From: Psoroptes ovis
Taxonomy: Eukaryota; Arthropoda; Arachnida; Sarcoptiformes; Psoroptidae
Direction of reading: 5' to 3'
NCBI GenBank assembly: GCA_002943765.1
Contig: PQWQ01000008.1
Location: 2,046,001 to 2,110,000, forward strand
Length of the DNA: 64,000 bases
Shown here piece after piece: positions 33,968-44,700 of the stretch. Both the position numbers and the translations under genes were made by a program. How positions within the stretch are numbered: position 1 is the first letter of the stretch; every line of letters begins with the position of its first letter. The notes under the pieces were generated by a model. The model had not been told where the DNA came from and made no database searches. It saw only the letters and a list, made by a program, of their open reading frames with translations.

Positions 33968-34777
33968 TTTTCATTTGAATATTTATTCTTTGAGGCCTTA
34001 TTCTAATTAAAATCTCAATTAATCCATTTTTAAACCCAATCTAATCCATTTTAAATCCATTCAAGTCCCTGTACTGGGTCTAATTGCACCAGTGTCGACC
34101 TTTAAATCGGTCCATCTTCGATCTGTGTTGATTCTGAAACCCCCCAAACATGACCCTAAGACGCCCGAATCTGTCGATTGTCTTAGATCTATTGTGATTC
34201 ACAACAATTCAGCTGTTCTAAACTGGACACTTTTTTCCATTCTTCTAATTTTTTTTTGAAGGTTAAATCCTCTTAATCTCTTTTGTTTTTTGTTTTGTTT
34301 TTGCTTTTGATTGATGTGTCACAATCACATTACAATTTACTCATTGACTTCATACTCACACACACACACATATATTCATTTTGATTGTAATCATTTTGAT
34401 TATTATTCAGCCGAAAAACATTGAAAAATTCCGTAAATATTTCGTAAATATTCTTCGGATGATCATTTCATTCAAAAGCAAAGCGAAGCAACAACAAATT
34501 ATCCGTGTGTCTATTGTTTGTTCATCTTGCTTGTTTACGTAGACACATTGCATTTGTATTATTTCAAACAACAAACAAGCATCCATCCATCCATACGCAT
34601 CCACATTCGAACATTCCGAACATCAACAACGCCGTGTGTAAACACCCAGAATATTCATTTCGTTTATCGTATTTTTTGTGTTTGTGGAATTTCTTAGGCA
34701 AAAAAATACAAATGGAAAAATTCGAAACCAAAAAAAGAATTTTTATTTATGTTTATTTTCGTTCGAAATTCTCTCTT

Positions 34778-34805
34778 AAAGAATAATGAGTACTCATTAT
34801 TCTTT
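34778..34805. repeat. Perfect 28-bp palindrome without loop
   Basis: AAAGAATAATGAG, TA, then CTCATTATTCTTT: the whole 28 bp equals its own reverse complement. Confidence 0.9.
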
Positions 34806-35472
34806 CTTTAATTATTCTTCAATGAAGAATTCGTGCCAAATTTCTTCTTGTTTCACCCAAAATATTTTAATGTTCTTCGTTTTGCATTGTAAATTGAATG
34901 AATGAATGAAATTCTTTTAATTGTTCACTTATTTCCATTGACAATTTACACTAAGCGATCAGTGACTCTCAAACATATTTTTCTTTCAAGTGTCAAATTT
35001 TGTTGACTTGGTGACTAGGGTTATTCTTCTTTGGTGAAATTACTCTGCTGAAAAGCATCTTTATTGTTCGAATTTATCTGGTTAATTTGCATGTGTTTTT
35101 CGATTAAATGGATTTTCATGAATTCAATGAATTAATTTTCTTAGATTGTCTGAGACAAACACAAATGCGAAACGGCATTTGTTAATGGCCAAAATTGATG
35201 GCTATCAAAGACTCATTGACGACTGCTGAGAATATTTTTGACCGATGATTTTCTTGTTGATCGTATCGATGTATTTTAATTTGACATTTCAAATATTTGA
35301 GCTAAAGAAAAGTGTAATATTTTTCGCAATAATAAACATCCCACATATCATAATAATAATTGCCAAGAAAAAAAAATCAAAGGAAAAATTCTTAATTTTT
35401 TTACGTAAATAAATTCAAATTCTTTGACATTTTTTTGTGAAAATTTTTTGAAAAATTCGATTATCAAATTTT

Positions 35473-35632
35473 GCCGCTGACGTAGCACTACGTCTTGATT
35501 GCTTTTGAGCCATCTTAAGCAATTGACGTAGTAATACGCCTTTGATTTCACGCAGACTTTTGCATTATGAAACATGAGCAATGAAATTAACCACCGACAT
35601 TCAATGACCGTAAATAAATTATTTTCGCCGGC
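35473..35632. mobile_element. Palindrome-bearing element, locus P4
   Basis: GCCGC, then GACGTAGCACTACGTC (35479-35494) and GACGTAGTAATACGCC (35525-35540), 46 bp apart start to start. The right side is longer than in P1-P3: a degenerate ACCGACATTCAATG (35593) resembles the P3 end (GCCGGCATTCAATAG) and a GCCGGC occurs at 35627-35632. It lies 0.4-0.55 kb upstream of LIM gene 5. Confidence 0.5.
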
Positions 35633-35869
35633 TCTCATTTGAAATATCGAAATTTTTTCTCATTATTTATGATCATAGATATATTATGAATATGGAAAAT
35701 GAAAATAATCATAATAAATTGATCACAAACAATTTCTGTTAGACATACATTTTCTTTTTGATTTTGATTTGTTATTTGTAATTTCAAAATTTTTTTTTCA
35801 TATATTTGCCTCTGCATATACACACACTTAAATGATTTTCATCGACTTTTTCTGGGTTGTTGCACACCA

Positions 35870-35910
35870 TATATAAATATGTCATCGAAAATCGTTCGAG
35901 AGTTTCATTC
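35870..35910 (+). promoter_or_regulatory. TATA box and possible initiator of LIM gene 5
   Basis: TATATAAAT at 35870-35878 is followed about 30 bp later by TTCATTC (35904-35910), an initiator-like site. The layout parallels LIM gene 3. Confidence 0.6.
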
Positions 35911-36031
35911 GAAATAATTCATTTAATTTTTTGAGTGAATTTAAAATAATTTGAATTTGTGATTTTTGAATAATTTTTCATTCACTTTGTTGAATTTACC
36001 CTAATCCATCCATCCAATCGAATTCTGAAAC

Positions 36032-36331
36032 ATGTCAAACATTTGTTTACGTTGTAGCAAACCAGTATATGCTGCTGAAGAATTATTAGCCGGTGGTAAT
36101 AAATGGCATAAAGTTTGTTTCAAATGTAACCTCTGCAATAAACGTCTCGATTCGACCAATGTTAATGCTCATGATAATGCCCTCTGGTGTAAACAATGTT
36201 ATGGCCGTAAATTTGGTCCAAAAGGTTATGGTTTTGGTGGTGGTGCTGGTGCCTTATCGATGGATGTTGGTGAACATCTCGGTAACCGAGAATCACAAAT
36301 GACCAATAAACCAAAAGGTGTTAATGTTTAA
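36032..36331 (+). CDS. Mlp60A: Muscle LIM protein, single LIM domain (copy 5)
   Basis: 99 aa, one exon, starting MSNICLRCSKPVYAAEELL and ending MTNKPKGVNV. The LIM ligands and glycine-rich tail are intact. It differs from copy 2 at only a handful of mostly synonymous positions. It lies tail to tail with NELF-B, 295 bp apart; AATAAA at 36564-36569 is a likely polyadenylation signal. Confidence 0.94.
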   Translation: MSNICLRCSKPVYAAEELLAGGNKWHKVCFKCNLCNKRLDSTNVNAHDNALWCKQCYGRKFGPKGYGFGGGAGALSMDVGEHLGNRESQMTNKPKGVNV

Positions 36332-36626
36332 TTGTTTATGGCTGCTGATGATGATGATGAAGAATGGCTGCCTTTTGAAATGTAAAGTGTACATAATAAT
36401 ACTGATTAGTAATTGAACAACCAAAAATTAATCATTCGATCGATCCCCTTTGAATCCTTGAAATGAATCATAATAATTGAACATCCATTGAATGAACAAA
36501 TACCTTGAATTTTAAATGTATTTTTTCAAATTGAATTATATTTAATTGAAATTATTTATTTTAAAATAAACAAATTTTCAAAAATCGAAAAAAAATTAAT
36601 TGATTCATTTATTCATTCAAATCGAA

Positions 36627-38814
36627 TCATGGTCGATGATGATGATGAGGTTGGTGTCCAGGCGTTGTCGATGATTGATGATATGATGGTGATTGTATCG
36701 ATAGTGACAATGGTGACATTGGCTGCTGAAGCGTTGATGGTTGATACGGTGACATTGGTGGTTGACCTGTGGTTTGATATGGTGACATTGGACCTTCCGT
36801 ATATGGGGAAGCTGGCGCATGATAATATGGTGTTGATGATGCAGCTGCAGCTGGATGATGAGCAGGGTAAATGTGTGGTGATGCCGGTGATATCATTGGA
36901 TGATGTATCGATGATGATGGTGGCGGTGGTATTCGAACCGATGCCGAACCTATCGGATTATCTGCAGTGATTTGTGTGGATGTGGCAATGCTTGCGGCCA
37001 TCGTTGATGGCTGCTGTTTACGCAGTTTTTCCTCTTTTATTTTATCCAAATGTTGTACCAATTCAACGAAGGTATTACGTGTTCGTTGATCTTTGGTCGT
37101 CGGCAAATGGACGTATTCTTGCAGTTTGGTCATCATTGATTCCAAACGTTCGGCTGGGATCCATTGATTAAGATGATAAATCAGCTTCATCAAATGTACG
37201 GCTGTACTATTCATATCTAAGGCCGGCAGCAGAATTTCATCGAATATCAATGCACACAAATCTTCATGTTGAAATTCTTCGCCCAACTGTATCAGTGAAC
37301 TGACCAAAATATGTTGATATGGATCCGAATGGCTTAGATTGTTGTATGTCGAAGTTGTTTGTAGGGCACTCAGTACCCGCGTTACTGCTTGACGATCACG
37401 TTGTCGGGCTGCTTGTGCTGTATAATAAATGGCAAATATTGCAGCGATTGGATCTTGTTGAATGAATGTTTGAAAACAATCCGGTGGTGGTCCACTGTGT
37501 TCAATGATTGCCAGCGCAGATTCACGATCATCTGGTGGTAGTTTCGAATTCACTGAGCGTACTTGATCATCAACCATAAAACCCATGATGATTGGCAAGA
37601 ATTTGGTCAAAATTTCTGCATTCAATTTTGGCTCTTGGAATGTTTGTGATTGAAGTATTTCATGTGCATGAAGGCCAAGATTCAATAATCGTAGCAGAAA
37701 TTGAAGGGTTTGATGTTCACGTGGCATCGATTCATTGATAATCAACGTGTTCAAGATTCTCATAGCTGTCTGCACCAGGAAATTGATTGCATATGGATCA
37801 TAAAGAGCCATGGCCAAATCACTGAACACTGCTTCTTGTCCTTTTTTAACATTATCGAGGAAACCTTGCAGTTCACGTATCCGTTTATGATCGACAGTAT
37901 TTTCTCGTATACAAGCATCCAAACACCAAGCAAATTTATGGCAAGGATCCATCGATGTTATGTCGGTAATGTTTGCATCATGTAATTCCATCAACAAACT
38001 GACACGTAGGGTACAATAATGTGGATTTTTGGTGTAAATAAATACGGTACGTACAAATTGTAAAATTGTATCATAAAGCAGTACATTTTTCCCGACCATT
38101 TGGGCCAGTGATTGTAATATTTCATTTTGACGCCGTTGTTTTGGTGTAAGCAAAAAGAATTGATGTTTCGGCTCTTTGATATTGGCAAATATTGCTTCTT
38201 TCTAAGACATTAAAAGGTAAAAAGGATTATCAAGAATTGAAATCGAATCCGAATTGACAAACCTCTTTAACATATTCAGACAATATTGGTGACAATTCAC
38301 CGACCAACATTGATTGATGTTCTTGCCATATATGTCGCTTGACGGATACATCACATTTTTGATACAACGAATCATCGGCAACCAACAATTTCAAATATTT
38401 ATCATCGACAACATCTAAATTTTTCAACAATGCCATCACTATTGGTTGTATCATTGGCATTTTAATTAATGGAAATGATTTCGATAGCAGTGTTTTGAGA
38501 TTTGTTTCACGTTTATTCGTATCGGATGATGAATTCTTCTGTTGTTGAATTTCTTCAAAACGATTAATCAGGTTTTCACGTAGTTCTTCCACTACGGATT
38601 TATGAAATTCAATACTTTTAACACCGAGCAAATGCAACAATGGAAACATTGGTTGCAATGATGGTAATATGATACCATTGTTTGATTGAAATTCTTGTAT
38701 TTCAGGCCAATTTGTATCCGATTTGTTGAATGCATTGGTCAACAATTCACGTAGTGTTGATCGACCATGTATACCGATCTCTTCGAGATCATTGATGAAT
38801 GTAACATCATCCAT
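36627..38814 (-). CDS. NELFB: Negative elongation factor B (NELF-B/COBRA1)
   Basis: Two exons, 38263-38814 and 36627-38201, give 708 aa; the junction reads VKE|KEAIFANIKEPKHQFF. Family blocks are NGIILPSLQPMFPLLHLLGV, EFHKSVVEELRENLI, MVGKNVLLYDTILQFVRTVF, HYCTLRVSLLMELHD, DPCHKFAWCLDACIRE and ELQGFLDNVKKGQEAVFSDL, closely matching human NELFB. NELF-B is the scaffold subunit of the NELF complex, which holds RNA polymerase II at promoter-proximal pauses. The protein is about 125 residues longer than the human one (580 aa). The extra tail is disordered, with Pro/His/Ser and repeated MSPYQ motifs. The second exon alone appears as a 508-aa ORF starting too late. Confidence 0.96.
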
Positions 38815-39107
38815 TTTCGTTGATTCTTTGTGGTCTTTAAATTAAGATATTAAAACATATGATAATGGTAAATTGATAAATGATTCTACAGGGATGCTTC
38901 GATAAACGAAAATAAAAATATAAACAAAATCTATTTTAACATTTTTAAAGTTGAAATAGTTTTTTTTGAAATAAACGGGTGTTTTACTGTATTTTTTCGA
39001 AATTCTACTTTTTATTTCCATTAAAAGATGGCGCTACATGCAAATAATTTCCTTTGTTTAAAAAAAGTTCGAAATTCTTTTTTTTCTTTGTTTTTCAAGC
39101 GCCATTG

Positions 39108-40227
39108 TCAAAGTGAAATTGGCGCTCGTACTGGTCCCATTTGGCGGTATTCTCGCGCGGCTAATTCTTTGTTCAACCCTTGTTTTAGCGCAGTGAAGAA
39201 GTTTCCTTGTGATCTTAGTTGATCACATATTTCAGCGATTTCATTTTGTAACTGTTGTGCCATTTTCAAATCACCATTGTTGGTGATTGTTTCGAGCATT
39301 CGAAGATAATTCGCTGTGCTTTTTTCCAAGTTAAATGTTGCACAAATTGCGGCATCGATGTTCATTGTGGTAAGTGCAGCCAATAGTGTCTATTCATGTA
39401 AATTTTTTGAAAATTAGTCACCATTTAATCATAATGTTTACCCTACCTCATCATAGCCAGCAAATATTTTCAGCCGATTACTGAATCGCCGTTGAATGCT
39501 GTATAATTGTACGATATTTGTATCTGTATATTTCATAGCAGTGAATTGTGGAATTCGGTTCAATGCTTTGGCAATGAATTCTTCGAGTTCAACTGTTTGA
39601 AATCAAATGTAAGTCTATTGATTTCACTTGTCTATTTCGAAATTTACTTACAATTTTGCTTTCCAATTCGATCAGGAAAATGATAATAAAGAAATGGTAA
39701 TCGGCCATTTGTATGGTTTAATATGGATCGTATATAAACGATTAATTGATCGCAATTTTGAACCTGATAAAATATTGGTGCTAACAATGCAATCGCATCA
39801 AAACGTTGCAGCTTTTCGACTAATTTGACCATTTTGATTGAATCTTTCAACGACATAGCCGAAACATTTACAATGGCAAGTAAACGTTTATCACCTGTTT
39901 GATCTAATTCGCTTAAAACTGTATACCAATCACTGATTAATTGTAATTTTTCCTCAATAGACATGGCAAATGATTCACCAGTAGTACCCAATATGTAAAC
40001 GCCTTTGACATTGATTTCGATCAAGTATTTTGCATATTGCCGTATGATTTCGACCGTATTTGATTGGCTAAATTGATCAATGACAAGATTGGTATGAAAC
40101 TGCTTGATTGGTCAAAATACACTGCTTACCCTGACAAATCATCAACAAAAGGTGAAGCTACAGCACATATTGGACCGTTGAAATTATGAATCAAATTAGA
40201 CCTTGTTGAAAGTAAATCGACGTCCAT
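39108..40227 (-). CDS. NPL: N-acetylneuraminate lyase
   Basis: Four exons (40130-40227, 39652-40067, 39447-39592, 39108-39389) give 313 aa, close to human NPL (320 aa). Motifs of the DHDPS/NAL aldolase family are intact: GVYILGTTGESFAMS (GTTGE substrate carboxylate loop), LPFLYYHFPD (catalytic Tyr, about residue 161) and QFTAMKYTDTN with the Schiff-base Lys (about 192). The enzyme cleaves sialic acid to N-acetylmannosamine and pyruvate. Without splicing only two fragments are visible. The 3' end is 293 bp upstream of the NELF-B start, same strand. Sialic-acid catabolism may reflect diet, but that is inference. Confidence 0.94.
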
Positions 40228-41718
40228 GTCTTGGCTTAATTATTGCTTTTCATTTGACTGAATGTCAAATGTATTAATCGAAATAATGCAAAATATGAGC
40301 TCAAATCAAATCAAAACAAAACTCGATCATTATCGTCTTCAATGCAAGCCAAGATATGGCTATATCTATTTCGTATATGACTGATAAATATGGTGAAATT
40401 CGTAGAAATTTCATAATTTCGATAAAATTCGAATGAAATTAACAATTGATTATCATTGTATCATGGCGCCTTATTGACATGTCTCTACGATATATATCCA
40501 CAACTACAATTTGTACATCGGAAAATCCTAATTATCGCAAATAATGGGGCCCTAGTGATCGATTGTTTTAGTCAATCTATCCAAATCACTTTACAGTTTG
40601 GAATTGACATGTAAGTAATTTTAATCATTGATTTAATCAATTGTTTTTCTTCGGTTTTTTAGGAAATTATTAATCAATACAATTGATGGCATTTGATTTT
40701 TCATCGTATCAAGAATTTAAAATCAAAATTAACGTCATTAGCCAAAATAATTAACCAAAATGTATGTATATCATTTATGTTTAATTATCATTCATCCATT
40801 TATTCATTTATTCTTTAAGTTTGAATGAATTTTATTTTCTCGTAGGTTTTCTACGATGTTTTTCAGTCATCATGATCATCATCTAGATTCTTTACAATGT
40901 TTGATATTGATCAACAACAACAACAACATTATCATCATTCAACAATCATCAACATCTGAAGCCAACAAATGTAAGTGTAAATTTTTTCAAATTTAAGAAT
41001 ATTCTTTTCTTTATGTGTGCGTGAATGTGATACATATGTATTTATGTCTTTGTTTTGTTGTATTGTATTAATGGTAAACGTATGAAATGAATTTTCAATG
41101 TGAAATTTTATTCTTTAATTATTTTTGCGTGTAATCATCATTTGATGTTAGTTTATGTATGTTTTGGCGTAAATATTTTTCTTCCAATTATTATTATTAT
41201 TATTATTATTCATCCACTGAAAAAAACAAATGTTAATCAAAGTGAAAAGAAAAAATAATAATCAATTTTGACATCAATTTCATTCAATTTTGGAGTAAAG
41301 TGAATTAATAAATAACAAGTAAATATAACATATTTTGAAAGTAAAAACAACAAATACACAACTAATATAAATTACACAAATGTTTTTTCGTTGTTTCATA
41401 TTCATATTGATATTATTCCTATTAATTTTTATATTTTTTATATTTTTAAAACAATTTTATTCAAAATAATGAATGAACAACACACCAAAATTTGAAAAAT
41501 TTAAAGAAAATTTTCTTTAAATTTTTTCAATGACATTTACACATAGACATAGAGAGAAAAGTGAATGTATTGAATTGAATTAAATGAATGAATGAGAAAA
41601 TACAAACATCTAAAATGTCATGTCATTCGAATGATTTGAGCAAAAAAAATTGTCACCTGTCTAATATTAATCTGATTTGAATCAATCAAAAATAATCAAA
41701 CAAATTAAAGTAGTCAAA
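40228..41718 (+). promoter_or_regulatory. Upstream and probable 5'-UTR exons of the KSP-kinase gene
   Basis: Splice-like sites suggest leader exons: one ending at 40610 (GTAAGT donor), one at 40663-40761 (after TTTTTTAG; GTATGT donor) and one at 40846-40970 (after CTCGTAG; GTAAGT donor). None has a long ORF. The final leader segment would lead to ATG at 41719. NPL starts at 40227 in the other direction, so the two genes diverge here. A 32-bp palindrome lies at 41495-41526. Confidence 0.4.
41495..41526. repeat. Perfect 32-bp palindrome
   Basis: AAAAATTTAAAGAAAA followed by its exact reverse complement with no spacer. It is AT-only apart from one G/C pair per arm. Confidence 0.88.
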
Positions 41719-44700
41719 ATGTATAATGATCGATCGACAACTTATAGTCCTCATCGAACCCATCATCATCATTCACCAATATCATCGGCCAGTGCAATAT
41801 CAGATTTTCGTAATATTAAATTTTCAAATATTCATTCCACCAATCATCCATTAACATCACATCATGCAGCAACAGCAGCATCAACTGACCGCTTAAATAC
41901 ATTGAATCGTGGTAAAGATGGTATATTCAGGCCTAAAAGTATATTTTCTATTGCAACCGAAATCGATTTCGATTCATCATCATATTCACCGACTAGTTCG
42001 ACAAGATCGGTGCCAACGAATCCTCGGTTAGCATATTTACGTGATAATAATAATCGTTCGAATTATAGCAGTAATAATGGCAGTAATCCATATTCATCAT
42101 CATCCACTTCGGCATCGGATTATGTTCCCAATTATTCAAAATCAAATTATGGATCAAGACATTCGAATACATCGAGCAATTATGGTAAAAATAGTTATGA
42201 TTTACCATCATCATCCACAAGCTCATCAACGAATGGTAATTATCATCGTTTTACGAACGCATATCATGCGCCCAAATATCGTGAACGGCCATTGTTATCG
42301 AATTTAGATCAAAAATTTGGTGACCGACGTCAATCATCGGCAACACCATCATCGACATCATCACCATTATCATTATCACCGCGTGCATCGATAATGCATC
42401 GTAATAGCAGTGAACACATTCATCATACACATCATCATCGTCATCGTAGTGGTAGTGGAAGCGGTACTATGACTGGATCACCACCAATACATCAATCATC
42501 GTCGCCATTATTTCATAAAGATTCACCAACTGGTTCAATTAATTCGAGTCAATCATCATCGATTACAGATATAAACAATATCAATACTAATCAATCATCG
42601 GCATCATCATCGCCGATATCATCACGGCGGCAAAGTCAAGCGGGATTAGAGCGTAATAAATTTTTGATAAAATTTCGTGAACATGAAAAGTTATCCCTCA
42701 AGAACCCGATACGTCGTAGTTCAATTTCATGGGACATTCCATATGATACGACACATAATAAATTGAATGATAATTTTAATAATTTTAATAAAAATAATGA
42801 AACAATCAAAGAAGATACGGAAGAAGATGCATCAGCCGAAACAATGGACGATCAAAAACAACCAGCAAATAATTCAACTGTTGAATCAAATGTTAAATCC
42901 CTTAAAGATTCTAAAGATTCAACCGTAAATAATGATAAGACTGTCGAGATTAAACCAAAACCCCATACATTAACCAGATGGAAAGGTTCATTGAATCTGA
43001 ATGATGATGTTGTACATGAATCGACTATGAACGTCCAAAATAATGGTGGTAGTAGTGGTGGTGATAATCGCTATATGGTTAATGATGAAACTAAAAATGC
43101 TAAAAATAAATCAAAAACGATTCCAAATGATGACCTAAATGTTGCCGAACCAAAATTATATAAAGAATTACGATTGTCGACTATGATGAACGATGGTAAT
43201 ACAAGCCAAATACAAAGGCAAACAAATGAAAATCTAAGAAAATTACCTCGAATGAATACATTTGATTTGAAGCCAAAAAGCAAACCTTTGAACACGTTGG
43301 TTGTTGTTGATCAACAACAACAAGAAACAGCGCCCAACAAAAAGAAACCATTGAAAAAGCAACAACAGCAGCAACCATTGGCTAATAATGATAATACATT
43401 GAACAATAATCAAATTAAACGTACCAAATCGGTAAATACGAAACCATTGAAGTCAACAACAGTGATTCAAATACCGGTCAATGATCAACGAATTGAAATG
43501 AAATTATCAAACAATCTTAGTGATAAGAGTTTGAATGATGGACAAAAGCCCAAAACTAATTTATTGACAGTCGATAACCTGAACAATGATGGTAAACCAT
43601 TGTTGAAACCATTGAAAAAATCGGCAACATCACAATCGATTGTTGAATTATCATCGAAATTGTCGCCTGTCCAAAGTGAAGATGGTACAAAGAAGAAGAT
43701 GAAATCGATTGAATCATCGAATGATGAATCTAAAGATGCGAAGGTGAAAAAAGCTATTACGAAACCAGAAAAGCTGAAGATACCGGAATCAAATCTAAAA
43801 CCGAAATCAATTGTTGATGATTTGAATAAGGAAAATCAGCCCAAAGGTATGTCTTATATTTTAGATTATTTCAAATATTTGCCCTGTTTTTCTCATCAAA
43901 TTTCTTTGATTTCTTTGACATTTAGACACGAAGACTGAAGAGAAATCGAAATCACCAATCGTGAATAAATCTGCTGTGAATGAAGCACCGAAATCGCCAA
44001 TGATTTCGCCCAAATCCCCTAATGAATTGCCTAAAACACCTAAAGGCGTAACTAAATCGCCTAAAGCTATGAATGAGCTTGAGCCAAAATCGCCAGTTGT
44101 GTCGCCTAAATCCACAGCAAATAAAACACCTGAAACACCGAAAGAGCCGCCAAAATCGCCGATAACAACACCAAAGGCAGCAAAAGATGAGCCTAAATCT
44201 CCTAAAGGTGACATGCCTAAATCTCCAGTCATGACGCCCAAGTCTTCAACGGATAAAATACTAAAATTGTCGAAAGATACGCCCAAATCGCCTAAACCTA
44301 CGAATGAGTCGCCGATGAAATCACCGATCGCATCACCAAAGTCCACGGCTAATGAGGCCATGCCAAAATCACCGGTCGAATCATTAAAATCTCCACAAGA
44401 TAAGACTAAATCCCCGAAACCTTCCACGAATGAAATGCCAAAATCACAGCTTTTGTCACCGAAACCAACAATCGAATCGGCCAAAGAAGAAGTGTCAAAA
44501 TCTATCAAAGAAAACCAAGAAACGGCTAAATCACCGAAAACACCCGAAGTAGTAGTGAAGAAAGCAAAAAAGAAAACATCAGAAACCAAAGTGAACGATG
44601 AACCGAAAGTGAAGACAAAATTCTCGTTCAACACTGACAGCAACCACCAAACGCAGCAAGCGACATCACCGAAATCACCATCTCCATTCAAATCTAATCA

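Larger units (their letters stand above)
33968..36031. other. Spacer before LIM gene 5
   Basis: 2 kb without a supported gene. It holds a perfect 28-bp palindrome (34778-34805), element P4 (35473-35632) and the LIM gene 5 TATA box (35870). ORFs in the stretch are short and read through simple sequence. Confidence 0.55.
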
